64,000 bases of DNA. Origin: Planoprotostelium fungivorum (lineage: Eukaryota; Evosea; Variosea; Cavosteliida; Cavosteliaceae). The DNA lies in assembly GCA_003024175.1 (NCBI GenBank), contig MDYQ01000142.1, positions 22,436 through 86,435 on the forward strand. The letters run 5' to 3'. Shown here one piece after another: positions 11,070 to 22,906 of this stretch. Both the position numbers and the translations under genes were made by a program. Within the stretch, counting starts at the first letter, position 1, and the number at the start of each line of letters is the position of its first letter. The notes beneath the pieces were generated by a model. The model searched no databases, was not told the origin of the DNA, and was given only the letters and a program-made list of their open reading frames with translations.

Positions 11070-11624
11070 GCTCGTGTCAGTCTCCACAGTTTCCGTCGTG
11101 TGTCATCTCACTGGAGGACGCTTAAAGAGGGTAGTCGCTCGACGGGTTTCTTCAGATCGATGTCATCCGGCACAGTGATTGGGTGTTTCACGGGGGCAGG
11201 TGTGGCTCCGTCGATTGCCAGTGATTCCTCCCACCTATCATCTCTCAGATCGCGACCGCACGACTCCGTCTCACATGCAGGCTTCAGTGTGTGGTTCGTA
11301 TAGCTTCTATTCTAGACCCTGCCGATAGCTTAAGTTGCCATGGTTTTCCCTACTACAACCGGATTATTCCCATGGGCGTGGGAGTTAAAATACACAGATC
11401 ATACACTAGTTAGATCAGATACAAATATTAATAGCAGTTGTGATTGGTATCGTGCCCACCTTAAGCTGGTTATTGTTACGCTTCCACTCAAGATGAGAGG
11501 GACATCCTAGATGGTCCATCTCATCCTCAGCGTCCAATGAAGTCACACACAACGTCTAGACGTTTGAACGAGCGGACGATACACGAGAAGACAGAAGAAG
11601 ACACATCTCATCATCGAATCATGT
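11070..11624. other. Intergenic or 5' exon region
   Basis: Positions 11090-11290 hold a minus-strand open frame that probably belongs to the preceding unrecognised gene (see that entry). From 11300 to 11624 the sequence is AT-richer and has stops in all frames; I see no gene or structured RNA in it. The stop of NUP188 is at 11625. Confidence 0.35.
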
Positions 11625-14600
11625 TCATTCGATCTTCGTGATGACATCTTTCACCAACTTCTCGCAGTGCAAGAGAAACGGCTGAGAGCCCTCTAGTCTC
11701 GTAGCCGAGTGGTACTGTCTCGCCAGCTCCGATTGTCTATCTCTTAAGGTGCTCAGATCACCCAGCAGCTCCTGTAGTGGTGATGAATGGTGACGTCATC
11801 ATACGTAAGGTACGTACGTTACCGTGGGGGTAATGGGCGGTCCACACGACGAGGTAGAACGAAATTTCGATGATTTCTGCCAGTGACTTCGATTCGGTGA
11901 TGGGTAGCTTCTTCATCAATCTACATCGTTGTAGTGAGCCAAAAACAATAAAATAGAATAAATCCCACTTGAGAGCTGTCTCTTGTGTGAGTACGAGTGT
12001 CACGGCCGAGTCCGGTGCATCGTATCGAACGGAGAAGATGGAATATTCCGCAACATTTCCCAGAATTTTCTTCGACTTTTCTGATGGTATGAGCTGTTGC
12101 AGCAGCAGCAGCACCATTCGAGTCAAGTGAATGACTTTCCTTTCGTTCTCACTCATCGGCTCCATCGTACCTGCCGAACATTAAATCCATTTTAAATCGA
12201 TTTTATTCTCATGAAATGTCGAAGAAGATTCTCACCGTCAGCGTTGACCTCTTGTCTCTGCGTCTCTACCCTTCTCATTGCAATGTCACACCTGCCGTAC
12301 AACTGTACGATCTTTTCCGCGATTTTTCTGGCGGGAATCTGAGAGTGGAAATTGGATATATACCACCAGTCCTCGAACGACACCAGGAGCGTGTAGAAAA
12401 ATTCGACGACCTTTCTTACGTATCAGTACGCACGCAAACGAAATTTCCGAGAGATCTCACGTGGGTGATGTCGTCGAGCTGATCGGGGGGCAGACTGCCC
12501 CGATCTCCGGTTTGAGTGATTTTATCCAGGAGGAGGTTGTGATTGATGAGGATGAAGGTGACGAGGTCCCGCTGGTACATTTGGGACTCCCAAAGTTGGC
12601 TGGTGAGGTGAGAGATGATGGACACCAGCTTGTCCCAATCTCTCTTGCCGTATCTATTGTAGTGGGTGAGAATTTGAAACGATAATATTTCATTCTTTTG
12701 ATCTGAATACAAACTGATTTTTTCGGTATGCATGAATTTTCACGAAAATATGAATTTTTAAAAGTAGATGAAAATGGAGAATCAAAGAGATCAATAGGTT
12801 CAAAAGTCATCACAGAGATGATGAGTCGTGATCGCTCGTTTAGACGACGAAAAGATGAAAAAGAAAAGACGAAAAGATATTCACCTCGATTTGAGTATGT
12901 CACTCGACGTCAAGAGGGGTAGGAATTGTACCCGTTGTAGATACTCCGCAGTGAGGCTATTTTTAGCGATGGACTGCAGGAAGCAAAGTATGACGCAGAA
13001 CGTATCGTCGTCGTTCCCGCCAAAATCGTAGCGGAGGCAATCTCGAATGATCTGGTCCATCTGTCCATTATCCGTGGCGAGTTGTAGAATGACGTCCGCT
13101 TGTTCCGGTAGTCTGTTCAGTACCAGCTGAATGATGTCGATGCACTGCCTGCGATCCGTTATTCTCCGGAATTGATCCGGAATTTCCACGAGATTTCCTT
13201 ACCGTTTGAGCTTACCCTCGCTGAGGAGGGTGGCGGCTAATTGTACGGTCTTGTACAGACATTGTACCGTGGTAGCATCGAGCGTAACTTTGTCGTTCAT
13301 ACGTAAGAGGAGGTTCTCTACACCGGCCAGACTGTCATCCAGTGGCATGGGTGTACTACTCTGCGACACGAATTTCCTGTGACATTTCGTCAGCGCACGC
13401 CGTGTGCGTACGATACGTACGTAACGTTCCCCAGTATGGTACGTATCTGAGGCGTAGATGGGCTCTCCATTCGAGAGATGAGGATGTTGATTAGTACGGA
13501 GAGGTTGCATTGCAAGAATTGAGAGGGAGGACCTTGTGGTAGATTTTGACTGACGTGTACCGATAGAAGGCTCGTCAGCTCATTCAACATTGATCCACGG
13601 ATCAATTTGTGTTTCTGAGAAAGTTAAAAGAAAGTTCGTGGAGATATCTCGTGTGATATCGTAACGTGTGGAAGATTCGGAGAAGTTTCTTCACCTTCGT
13701 GCAGATGCGAACGAGCTCGGACCACTCTCTGAAGAGTTCACATCGGCTGTAAGCAATCTCCACCTTTCGATTTAATTCCTGGATCTCTCCATCTACAACG
13801 CTCCCCGTGTCGTACTCCACGAGGGCCGGAGAATCTTCGGATAATCTGGGAAATTTCGTGGATTCTCGGATATTTACCCGGATCTTCCGAGTTTCCGCGG
13901 AATTCGTTACGTACTTTACGTAAGATTGATCGTAATCGATGAGAGTGATGCGTTTCAGCCACTCAGGAGATGCTGGAAGATTCAGAGAAACTTCTCCGTC
14001 GACAAACTCACATAGAGTCTCCTCGATCGTCTTCTTGATGTGATGATCCAGTGCATTCACTTGAGTCATACAATACACCTGATAATACGTGAGAAGTCAC
14101 AAACATTTGTGCCGTCGCAAATCTTCGTGCCGCTACAGATCACGTCGTGACAGTTCGATTGATCGACGTCGCAAACGATTGATCCGGCACAAATGGTCTC
14201 GCCGTCTCAAATATTCGAAACACATCTCACCTCAGTTGTGATCAAGTGCAGCACGAAAGCTTGACTCATGAGCGTCTGCGAGTCTTCCGGTGCATCCGTT
14301 GTCAAGATAGAAACCAAGCCGGCCCACAGTTGTTCAGATGCTCGTAATGAATTAACAAAGTGGTTGTACTGAGAGCAGTGATCCCACAGCACTTTCAGTG
14401 TGTAGAAGAGACGATACGTGAGACCTTTGTCTGAAGTTCCTCTGAAATTTCGGTGAATGGCTGGAAAAACGAGTCTCAATTTCACCTGGAGAGGGAGCCG
14501 GCCTTGTGGTCGGCGAGGAGTTGTAGTAGAACGGATTTGAGACTCGTTCCATCGTCGAGAGTTGTAGATGAGAAGTCGAGGGGGTTGACGTTCCTACTCA

Positions 14601-17600
14601 TGAGCAACTCTGCCAACCCTGGTTGGTATTTGGCCGCTGCATCACGTCAGCCACGTCATCATTACAAATCGCGACGTCATCAAGTCAATTCGAACGATGT
14701 GATGTAGACATAGAGATTTCCCGCCAAAATTTTCCCGCCAAAATCGAACGATCGAAAAAACATGCCGGGAGCGGGTATCGATCTCACCTCTCGTCAACAG
14801 CCTCAACAGAGCGTTCCTCAACTCGTCATCTCTCTCGTCTCTGACGTGGCGGAACCAAGCCCTCCTGAACGAGCTGGTGTCCTCACCTATGTAGGCCACG
14901 ATGGATGCTCTCTTCTCTTCTACCGTGGCGAAAGAGCAGAGGGCGGCGGTGAGTAGCGTGCTGTAGAGGACGATGTCACGCGAGTTGTGACGGATGTAGT
15001 TCGAGATGACCTGGGGATGTCAATCTACAACGAGCCTGCGAGTCGAAATCTCGCGTGGAGAAGAATGGACGAGGTGAAATTTCGATGGGATTTCACACCC
15101 GGATGAGGTTGGTCGGCGTGCCGAAATTTCTCCTCTGTATCGGCCAGTCTAACATGGAAGACACGATCGGATAATATTGAGGGTAGCTCTGATGATAAGA
15201 CAAAAACTTGTCCGTGAAACGAAGAGCTGATGCCAACATCTTCTCCAGGGTGAAAATTCGATTGGTTCTCCTCGTTCCTTCTCCCTGTGCGCGTCAGGGA
15301 AAAGCGTGGCACGTTGTAGATTCACCCTCTCCAATTGGTCCATGCCGATGCACAGGGAGTTGAACAGGTTCGTGTGGAAACCGTGATTGAGGAGTAGATC
15401 TGAAATCAGCGAAGTCGCAGATGCGTCGTCCCTCCTGTCTCTCAACACCTGCCCGCGTCAGAATTCTTCCGCATTTTTCCGATCACTCACCAGATAGAAA
15501 ACTTCCAGGATTTTTCCACACAGATCGTAACGCTCCGCCGGCTTATTGTACCTCCACCCTCCCGTCTCAGCGAAGACGTCACGTAAGTACAGTACGTATG
15601 GTCTCAGAGTCTGAAAGCCACTATCGGTCGCATTGTGATGGGATGCCAGGACGGACAGAAGCTCAGAGAAGGCGGTGGTGACGCCGTACGAGCCGGTGGG
15701 GATCTCAAGCCACCTCAAAATGCACTCACAGCTCGACAGGGGTGAAGTCGTACTACCCAAAATGGCGAGGGCGGGAACCAGCGAGTTTTCCGTGAGATTT
15801 CGCACGACGGCATCGGGGCGTAACCGTGCGTACGCGATGATGCAACGGAAGATACCTGACGGAGGTCAGAAATGTCGTGGAGATTTCGGAAGAATGAGGA
15901 AAAATCGTACCTTCGAGGAAGGTGACCACGATCGATCTACAATTGGCGTCGAAAGAGTGAGATTGAAGTTGAGTCGTGTGGCCGACGATTCGAAATAATT
16001 TCTCGAGAAAACTCCCGCGCAAAATCTCTTCCACGGCGGCTGGAAACCGTTAGATCGCAAAATTTCGTCGAGTTCTCACCGATCTTCGTGCAATCTTGAG
16101 TCAAGAGGGTGGAGAGGAATTGGGCACTCGAACAGCAGGCCTCGAGTAGGTCACGTGACAAGGTTTGGCGTTGGCTGATTGTAGATAGATATTTGTCCCA
16201 CAGCTTGTCGAGGTGGTGATAGACGGAATAATTGAACCTCCATTGTACGACCGAAGATGGTTCTGGCGGTAATTCTGAGACGTCTTCAGTGTGATATCAT
16301 AACAACGATATCGTATCATCATGTGAGGTGAGAAATTTCCGTGAACGTTCTAAGAAAAATCTCAGAAATTTACCCTGGGAATCCAGTGTAGACAGCTGAA
16401 AGCTGGTGTCCAGTGAATGTTCGAATCCACGTCTCAATTCTTCAAATGGAATGATGGCCGTACGATCCAACGTATCCAACGACTGTCCCAGATCCGTTAT
16501 TCTCGTGACGATACCGATCGCTCCTCTCGGTACAATAAATCCTGCAAATTTCTCAGGAAAATATCGATCAGAGAAAAGTTGAAGAAAAAAAAGTGAAAAA
16601 AAGCGACCTGAGCGGGTTTCGAAAGGGTTCTTGCATTGGATCAGCGAGTGATGGGCCCTCGTGTGATCTTGTAGATGGGCTGGTTGGATACTGAAATATT
16701 TTCCAAAGGATTGTGTCGTCTGAGGCATCTCCTCGCAGCTGTGCGTGTACGTACTGTACGTGTCAGAAATTTCGATGAAATTTTCGGGAGATATCGGGGA
16801 ATATTATCACCTCATGGTACCGGTCATGTCTTGAACGATTGTAGATGCAGCCCTGTCTGTGGACAGAGCTCTGAGAACGTCGTAGAGAGGTTTAGCTTGC
16901 AGGGGGAATCTAAATTTAGCGCATTCAACGAACGCCTCCAGGCCTATCTCTTCGCTATCCTGAATATTCTCCAAGTACTCGTGGCTCAAAATTTCTTGCC
17001 CCTCTACAACGAGACAGAATATCTGAAGGGGTCAACGTTACGTACTGGAACGTAACACACCTGGTTTACGGCGGAAAATTCGGGTAAATTTGGAAGAGAG
17101 AAGCTGGCTGTGAGTAAACTCAAGAGTTTGTAGATGGTATGTTTGTAAGCAGAGCAGATGTTCTCCTCCACATCCTCTTGTCTCCACGATCGAGTAACCT
17201 ATTGAGAGTCAACACGGTGGGCACAAATATTTGAGGCGGGGGGCACGAATGATTGAGACGGTGGGCACGAACGATCGAGACGCATGACTTACCTCGTGCA
17301 AGAAAGACATGGCGCCCACTTCGACTGCCTTCATTCCAAACAGCTGTACGTAACTCAAATTCGAATTTTCGGCGGAAATCGAGAGGGCGGCCCAGGCCAG
17401 AAAGATTGGGCCCTGCTGTACGTGTATATCTCCCGCCAAAATTGTCTTTTCAAATTCGTTTTGAAATTCCTTGAAGGTGGGATCTTTCACCAAAGGTGAA
17501 GAGCTGCAGAAGATTCGGTGAGATTTCGACTTACGTATGGACCTACCCCTTTTCGATGTTCAGGCACTCGATGACGATGAGAGTTTGGATGTATCCAATG

Positions 17601-18776
17601 CGTTGTATAATATTCTTGGAATCTTCATCCAACAGGGGTGAGTGAGCTTGAGATTGACCAAACTGTTGAGACTGAGACCCGTCAGAAAATCCCGAGAAAA
17701 ATCCTAGAATTCATCGAAAATTCCGAGAGAAACCGTGGGATTTTTCTCGGAATTTTCGAAAATTGGAAAATTCGAGGAGAATATCAGGAGTGTTTCATCA
17801 CCTGAAAGAAACGAACAAATTCCAACAGTTGAGAAGGCTTGCAAATGACCCTGCTTTCATCAGATCCACATCGATTCGTTGTAGATCGACACATCGTGAC
17901 ATGCGCACGACACTACCGACACCACCTCACCTCGTGTAGTAGATGATGTAGATCAATTCGAGATATCTAGATTGGATCTCCAGAGCATCTCTGAACCATT
18001 CGACCTCTAATGCCTTCCTCGGTTGTGGTTGTGTTGTCTTCTTTTCCACAAATTTCTTGTATTCTTGGAATAATTTCGATTCGAAACCATCGTGGAATAA
18101 TTTCGACGTGAATCGGTTGACGGCATAGGGTGCATCTACAACGTTGTAGTGAGATGTACGCATGATGAAGAGGAACATATAGAGCAGAAGATGGAGATAG
18201 AGGAGAGACATCGAGGGAGGTGAATGAATGGAGAAGAGAGAATATAGATCATACCTTCTGAGCTGGACAGTGTCACGAGTTGATATAGACAGAAGAGTAA
18301 GCTGCGTCTCTCGTTCAGGTAAAAGTGAAAGACGGCCGAGTTTCTGTCATCATCGGCCATGGAGTCGAATGTGTTACGATTCGCCTGGAGGTCCTCGCGT
18401 ATGAAGGCTTCGCACAATTGGAAACATTGTTTCTCGTCAAGATCCTGCATGATCACATTATGGAATGTCTTTATGATTTGGAGATGGACTCACCAGAAGA
18501 TGACTCAATCGGTTGAGAGTCGCTTTGTATCGGTCTGTGAGGGGAACCTGTTGTTTTGTATGAGAATGGATGATCAGACCAGGACTTGAATGGTTGGGCG
18601 AATGAGGAATTGTTACATACCTCTTCGTTTAAGAATGTGAGCTTGTCAGAATTCGCCACGGAACCTGCATCATTTCTAGATTTGAAACTCGAAAGAGTGA
18701 GAAGGAAATCTTCTTTTTTCGACTCTAATAACTTTTCCTTTGTTATCATCAGTGAAATGCAGTCATTTGAAACCAT
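11625..18776 (-). CDS. NUP188: Nucleoporin NUP188
   Basis: A 7.1 kb gene with many 30-90 nt introns, starting 'MVSNDCISLMITKEKLLESK'. The N-terminal part 'KQCFQLCEAFIREDLQANRN' and 'YLNERRSLLFCLYQLVTLSS' matches the start of animal NUP188. The SH3-like insert that marks this nucleoporin is seen as 'GFIVPRGAIGIVTRITDLGQ' near 16540. Then 'GSYGVTTAFSELLSVLASHH' and 'GGWRYNKPAERYDLCGKILE' align with the NUP188 superhelix, as does 'FRRAWFRHVRDERDDELRNA'. The last exon ends 'LLHCEKLVKDVITKIE'. NUP188 is a large alpha-solenoid scaffold protein of the nuclear pore inner ring that binds NIC96/NUP93. Introns carry minisatellite-like repeats near 14100-14215 and 17216-17281. Confidence 0.88.
17216..17281. 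repeat. Three 22-bp tandem units in a NUP188 intron
   Basis: Three adjacent 22-bp units, 17216-17237, 17238-17259 and 17260-17281, share the core GGGCACGAATGATTGAGAC with a few substitutions. They lie in an intron of NUP188 just above the exon near 17285-17480. Another NUP188 intron (about 14100-14215) has an inverted, degenerate version of the same words (CACAAATNNTCGTGCCG-like). Confidence 0.7.
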
Positions 18777-19712
18777 GATCTCACCAATTCATCAGGTGTG
18801 CATCGAGTCACGTCCTCCAAGATCTGTGATGTTCGATGGTAACTGATGAACGAAGAGACCGACATAGGTCCCTCTATAACAAGTTGGCGCCAAAGATGAG
18901 GTGATGTGATGTTCTTCCTTTACAATTATCCTTTATCGTTTTTTTGACTTTTCGGATGATTCACATCAAGCAACATTAGATTCAACTGCGCCGACGAGCC
19001 GCCAGATCACTTATTGATCTCCTCGAAAGCGAGTGGAGGCATTGACATCAACAATGCAGCATCAGATTACAAAAACGTGATCACTCAATCACTGGATGCA
19101 GCGTCCCAGCATGCTGCTAAACATGCGAACGCTACATAAAGATATCGTATGGTGACACGATAAGGTTAGATTTATAGAGAAGAAGCCTAAACAGTCAGTC
19201 GATATAAATACCAAAGGCTACCACACGACAGCGCCTTGTTATTATCAGCTATGGAAGCTGTTTATCTGTGCAGGTGCAACAATCAATTTGGTGTGCCGCG
19301 TTTAGCTTGTATTCATAGGCCTGGGTTTCGGTTGCTTGGCATCCAACTTGGTTAGGACATCGGCTGATGAAATATCTGCCAAGCTCGTCAGCTTAAACGC
19401 AAGTTCTCTATCCACGCTGCACATTCATACGCAAAGAGGAACACCTTTCGTGGGTCGAAGCTGACGGCACATATCATCTGTGATAGCGTGATGGTCATAT
19501 CGCCATGGTGAAGCTTCCAGCGAGGGGGCTTGAGCCTCGTATTTTCTGTCGAAATGTGAAGATAGAGTCTCCAAGAAACGATCCATGCGGCTGTTTTCAG
19601 CTTCCCAGGGATAATTATAGACACCTTATCCAATCGATTTTCCTGTCTGCCCTAGCCTATCGATAAACTCTCCCCTATTCAATTATACCGTGGAGGCATT
19701 GAGATCAAAAGC
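18777..19712. other. Long intergenic region, no gene assigned
   Basis: This 936-base gap lies between the divergent NUP188 and nucleotidyl cyclase genes, so it should contain both promoters. A minus-strand frame at 19388-19633 is open but starts without ATG support and matches nothing I know. There are pyrimidine- and AT-rich stretches near 18920-18960. I see no tRNA or tandem repeat. Confidence 0.4.
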
Positions 19713-22528
19713 ATGGTGCAGCTCAACGAGGTGGTGCCCTTCGAAGAGGGACTGACTTTGGATATCTCTCAGGCTCTCTCTTCTTCCACGTCTGACACCG
19801 AAATCCCATCTACGTTCAGCTCATCGGTCAGCTTTGGACTGCATCGCAAGGGATCGAGATGGAAGGAGCTGGTGTCGTCTCTCTTGTCCATCCGGTCCAT
19901 CTACATCACGATGGCTGTCCTTCTCGTTTCCATCACGGCTAGTTCTCTGGCCGCTCTCTCAGTGGTCAGTCAGAAACAGTTGGCTGAGACGGGATTGAGA
20001 GACCGAGCAGCCTCGAACGCCTTCTTAACGAGCGCGGCTGTTGCCGTCAAGATGACGATCGGCTTTAACCTGGTCAAAGCTCGTGAGTATCGAGTGGGAG
20101 GTCGTGGAGCTGAAATTCTATCACAGAGACAGACACGTTCACATCTTTCGGCTTCGATCCACTTCAACTGAATGGAAGCTATCCCGTGCCTCTGCCTTTA
20201 AATTATCAGTTCTGGATCAATAATGCACAATCATCTGTCGCACAGGTGACAATCATTTCGAACGCTAAAGATTTATTTTGGTAGGTGGGCAGCAACAATT
20301 ATTTCGCCTGTGTTTTTCCTGACGGAAAGATGATCTTGTCGTCTTGGGCGACTGACGGTGATGATCTAACTTACATTTCGATCTGATGTCGTCAGGGACT
20401 ATCTCTTTGGCCGTATCTTATCCCGCATCTAACCCAAACACCGTCACGATGTCATACTGGAAGACCGGTGGTTTACCACTACCAAAGGCCAATCTCTTCT
20501 TTGGATCGAGCTCTTTCGTGCTGAACGGTGAGTCCTTGTGTCCACGATGAGACTGATCGAGCGTCACAGATACGTGGGTCATCAACCAGCATTTCAACTC
20601 CCTCATCGGCAAGAATCCTCCGTGTAATACGACCTTCCAATATTCAGACCTGGTGCAGACTCCCGCAAGATTAAAGAGAGTGGTCAACTCGTTCGCCGTA
20701 GCTTATGCCGTCTGCGATTCGAACAACAAAACGATAGCCGGTCTCATCTCTTCCATCACCACAAACACGTGAGTCATCATGCGATGATGTGAATCTGAAA
20801 AGCCTGCAGGATATCAGCCATCTTGAACACGACAGACGGTAGTTCGATGAGTTTGATCATCAATCAAGACAGAATGCTGGTGGCCACATCCAATGGAGAT
20901 TCACCGTTCGCGAATGCCACGTCGACCTCTCCCAGAGTCTACGCCCCCAACAGCACCATCCATTGGATCGCTCAGGTTTCGGCGGCGGTGCCGGTCAGTC
21001 AGAACTACTCGGCGTTCATCTCCATCGACGGGAACAATTATCTGATGCTGGCCATGCCCGCAATTGGCATTCCTTTCACAAAATGGACGCTGGTCAAAAT
21101 CTATCCCATGGCCCCAACTGAAGAGATACAGAGGCGATACATGATGTGAGTCGGGAGATCGTACACCTCGATTGATATCTCACAGAACGGTCATCGGAAT
21201 CACGATCGCCATCGTGATCGCCTCCATCATCGTCGTGATGTTGGTGGCTTACTGGATGACAAAGCCACTGAAGCATCTATCGCAAGAGTTGAGGCATGTT
21301 GCGCGTATGGAATTAGACCTGCGGCAGCTGTCCACGCCGAGATTCTACGAGGCCAAACTCTTGCAATCTTCTTTCATGCAGGTGGGAGAACTACTATTTC
21401 TTGAAATATGCAGCTAAGTTGAATGTCCAACAGCTTCACACGGCCATCAAAAGCTTTCGGAAATTCGTACCGAATCAGGTACGTGTTGAAGATTGAAAAG
21501 ACGTTAAACCTATATAGGTCATCTTGAACATCCTCAAATACAATCGTGAAGCAGTATCGCATCTCAGTCCCGCTAAGGTTTGTAAAATCTTCCTTTGGCT
21601 ACGACTAAAGTGATATCAGGTTACCATCATGTTCCACGACATTCAGGTGATTCGATTTACATCGATTTTAACGAATCTAATTCATATCAGGGTTTCACTT
21701 CATTGGCTGAGACGATGAAACCGATGCAGCTGGCTGCTTTGACAGAAGAATACTTGGAAGCGATGACCTTCATCATTTCTCAGTACGGTGGAACGGTGGA
21801 TAAATACATCGGAGGTGAGCACACACATACTGTTTCGGATCTTTTCTCATCGTCGTCACCAGATTGCATCATGTCGATTTTCAACAAACCAGAAAGATTA
21901 CCAGATCACCCCACAGTGGCGTGCAGGACTGCCGTAGCCTGCATGAGAGAACTGCAGCACCTCAACAAGAGATGGAAGAGCCAGTACGGTGTACAGATCT
22001 CCTCTAGAATCGGAATCCACACCGGAGAAGCTCTCGTTGGAAATATGGGATCAGACGTCAGGATGAATTACACGGTCATCGGAGATAATGTGAACATCGC
22101 GGCTCGCTTGGAGAGCATCAACAAGGTGATACACCAGGACCACGATGACGCCCGGTGTCGACGATGATGACACTCCGCAGGTGTACGGAACAGACATCAT
22201 CATTTCAGAAGCGGTGAACAAATGCATCCCCGAAGAATTGATGTCCAGGAGACTCGCCACGGTCAGAGTGCCGGGAAAGACGACGCAGATGGACATCTAC
22301 CAATTGTCTTTCAGAGATGACGGACTGAGAGAATTCTACTCGTTGTACGAGCAGTCGCTTCACTCCCTCGAAATGTATGATATGAAGAACGCGAAGAAGA
22401 GGATTTTGGAAGCCTTGGATCTGCGGCCGAACGATACAGCTTCCATGAGGTTGTTGCAGAGGATCGTCGACAGCCCCGAGGAGCAGAGGAATGACTGGAC
22501 TTTTGTAGAGACATTGACTAAGGGATAA
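19713..22528 (+). CDS. Receptor-type class III nucleotidyl (adenylate) cyclase with HAMP
   Basis: N-terminal cytosolic segment (MVQLNEVVPFEEGLTLDISQ), a first membrane helix ('SIYITMAVLLVSITASSLAA'), about 370 residues of extracellular sensor, a second helix ('IVIASIIVVMLVAYWM'), a HAMP segment ('TKPLKHLSQELRHVARMELD') and a catalytic domain. The two metal-binding aspartates are in 'FHDIQGFTSLAE' and 'YIGDCIMSIF'; a lysine precedes the second ('TVDKYIGD') and Thr stands in 'NYTVIGDNVNIAARLE', as in class IIIb adenylate cyclases. The C-terminal tail is helical ('NAKKRILEALDLRPND'). The layout is that of a dimeric plasma-membrane sensor making cAMP from ATP on ligand binding. Ligand unknown; guanylate cyclase activity cannot be excluded but is less likely. 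Confidence 0.88.
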
Positions 22529-22632
22529 AATATAGAACGAGGCGATCTGTTGTACAACATAAATGCTATCAGCAAAGACTGGCGACTTCGGCAATTGTGG
22601 GGAAAATATCACATATGCATTGGAGAATGCAT

Positions 22633-22799
22633 GAAACCGCTCACTAGCCCGTCTAGCTCAGTCGGTAGAGCGCACGGCTCTTAACCGTGTGGTCGGGGGT
22701 TCGAGCCCCCCGGTGGGCGCTATCTTTTGCTTTTGTTCCTTTCTTTCTCTTCCTCTTCTCACTTTGCGCAGATATTCGCAGGAAAATCTCATTTTATTC
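22633..22799 (+). repeat. Left arm of a perfect 167-bp inverted repeat
   Basis: From GAAACCGCTCAC to CTCATTTTATTC this arm is identical, as reverse complement, to 26149-26315 by direct comparison. It contains a complete tRNA-Lys gene, 14 bp of its 5' flank and 80 bp of its 3' flank. Identity ends abruptly on both sides. Confidence 0.93.
22647..22719 (+). tRNA. tRNA-Lys (anticodon CTT)
   Basis: A 73-nt cloverleaf without intron. The acceptor 5' side GCCCGTC pairs with GGTGGGC (one G-T and one T-G pair), discriminator G. The D arm has AGCTCAGTCGGTAGAGC, the anticodon arm CACGG-CTCTTAA-CCGTG gives CTT, and the T arm is GGGGGTTCGAGCCCCC. Both internal promoter boxes are intact. A TTTT run a few bases downstream (ATCTTTTGC) is the Pol III terminator. 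Confidence 0.96.
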
Positions 22800-22906
22800 T
22801 CAGCCGAGAAGATCTCCTATTTTATTCGTCTGACACAACGACACAATCACGAGAGTTGAGTTGAATGGAGAGAGTCATTTACATCAGATTTAATATACAG
22901 AGTGGT

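Noticed and set aside
17216-17281. CRISPR-like array
   Set aside because: Units are contiguous without spacers, lie in a eukaryotic intron and have no cas genes nearby.
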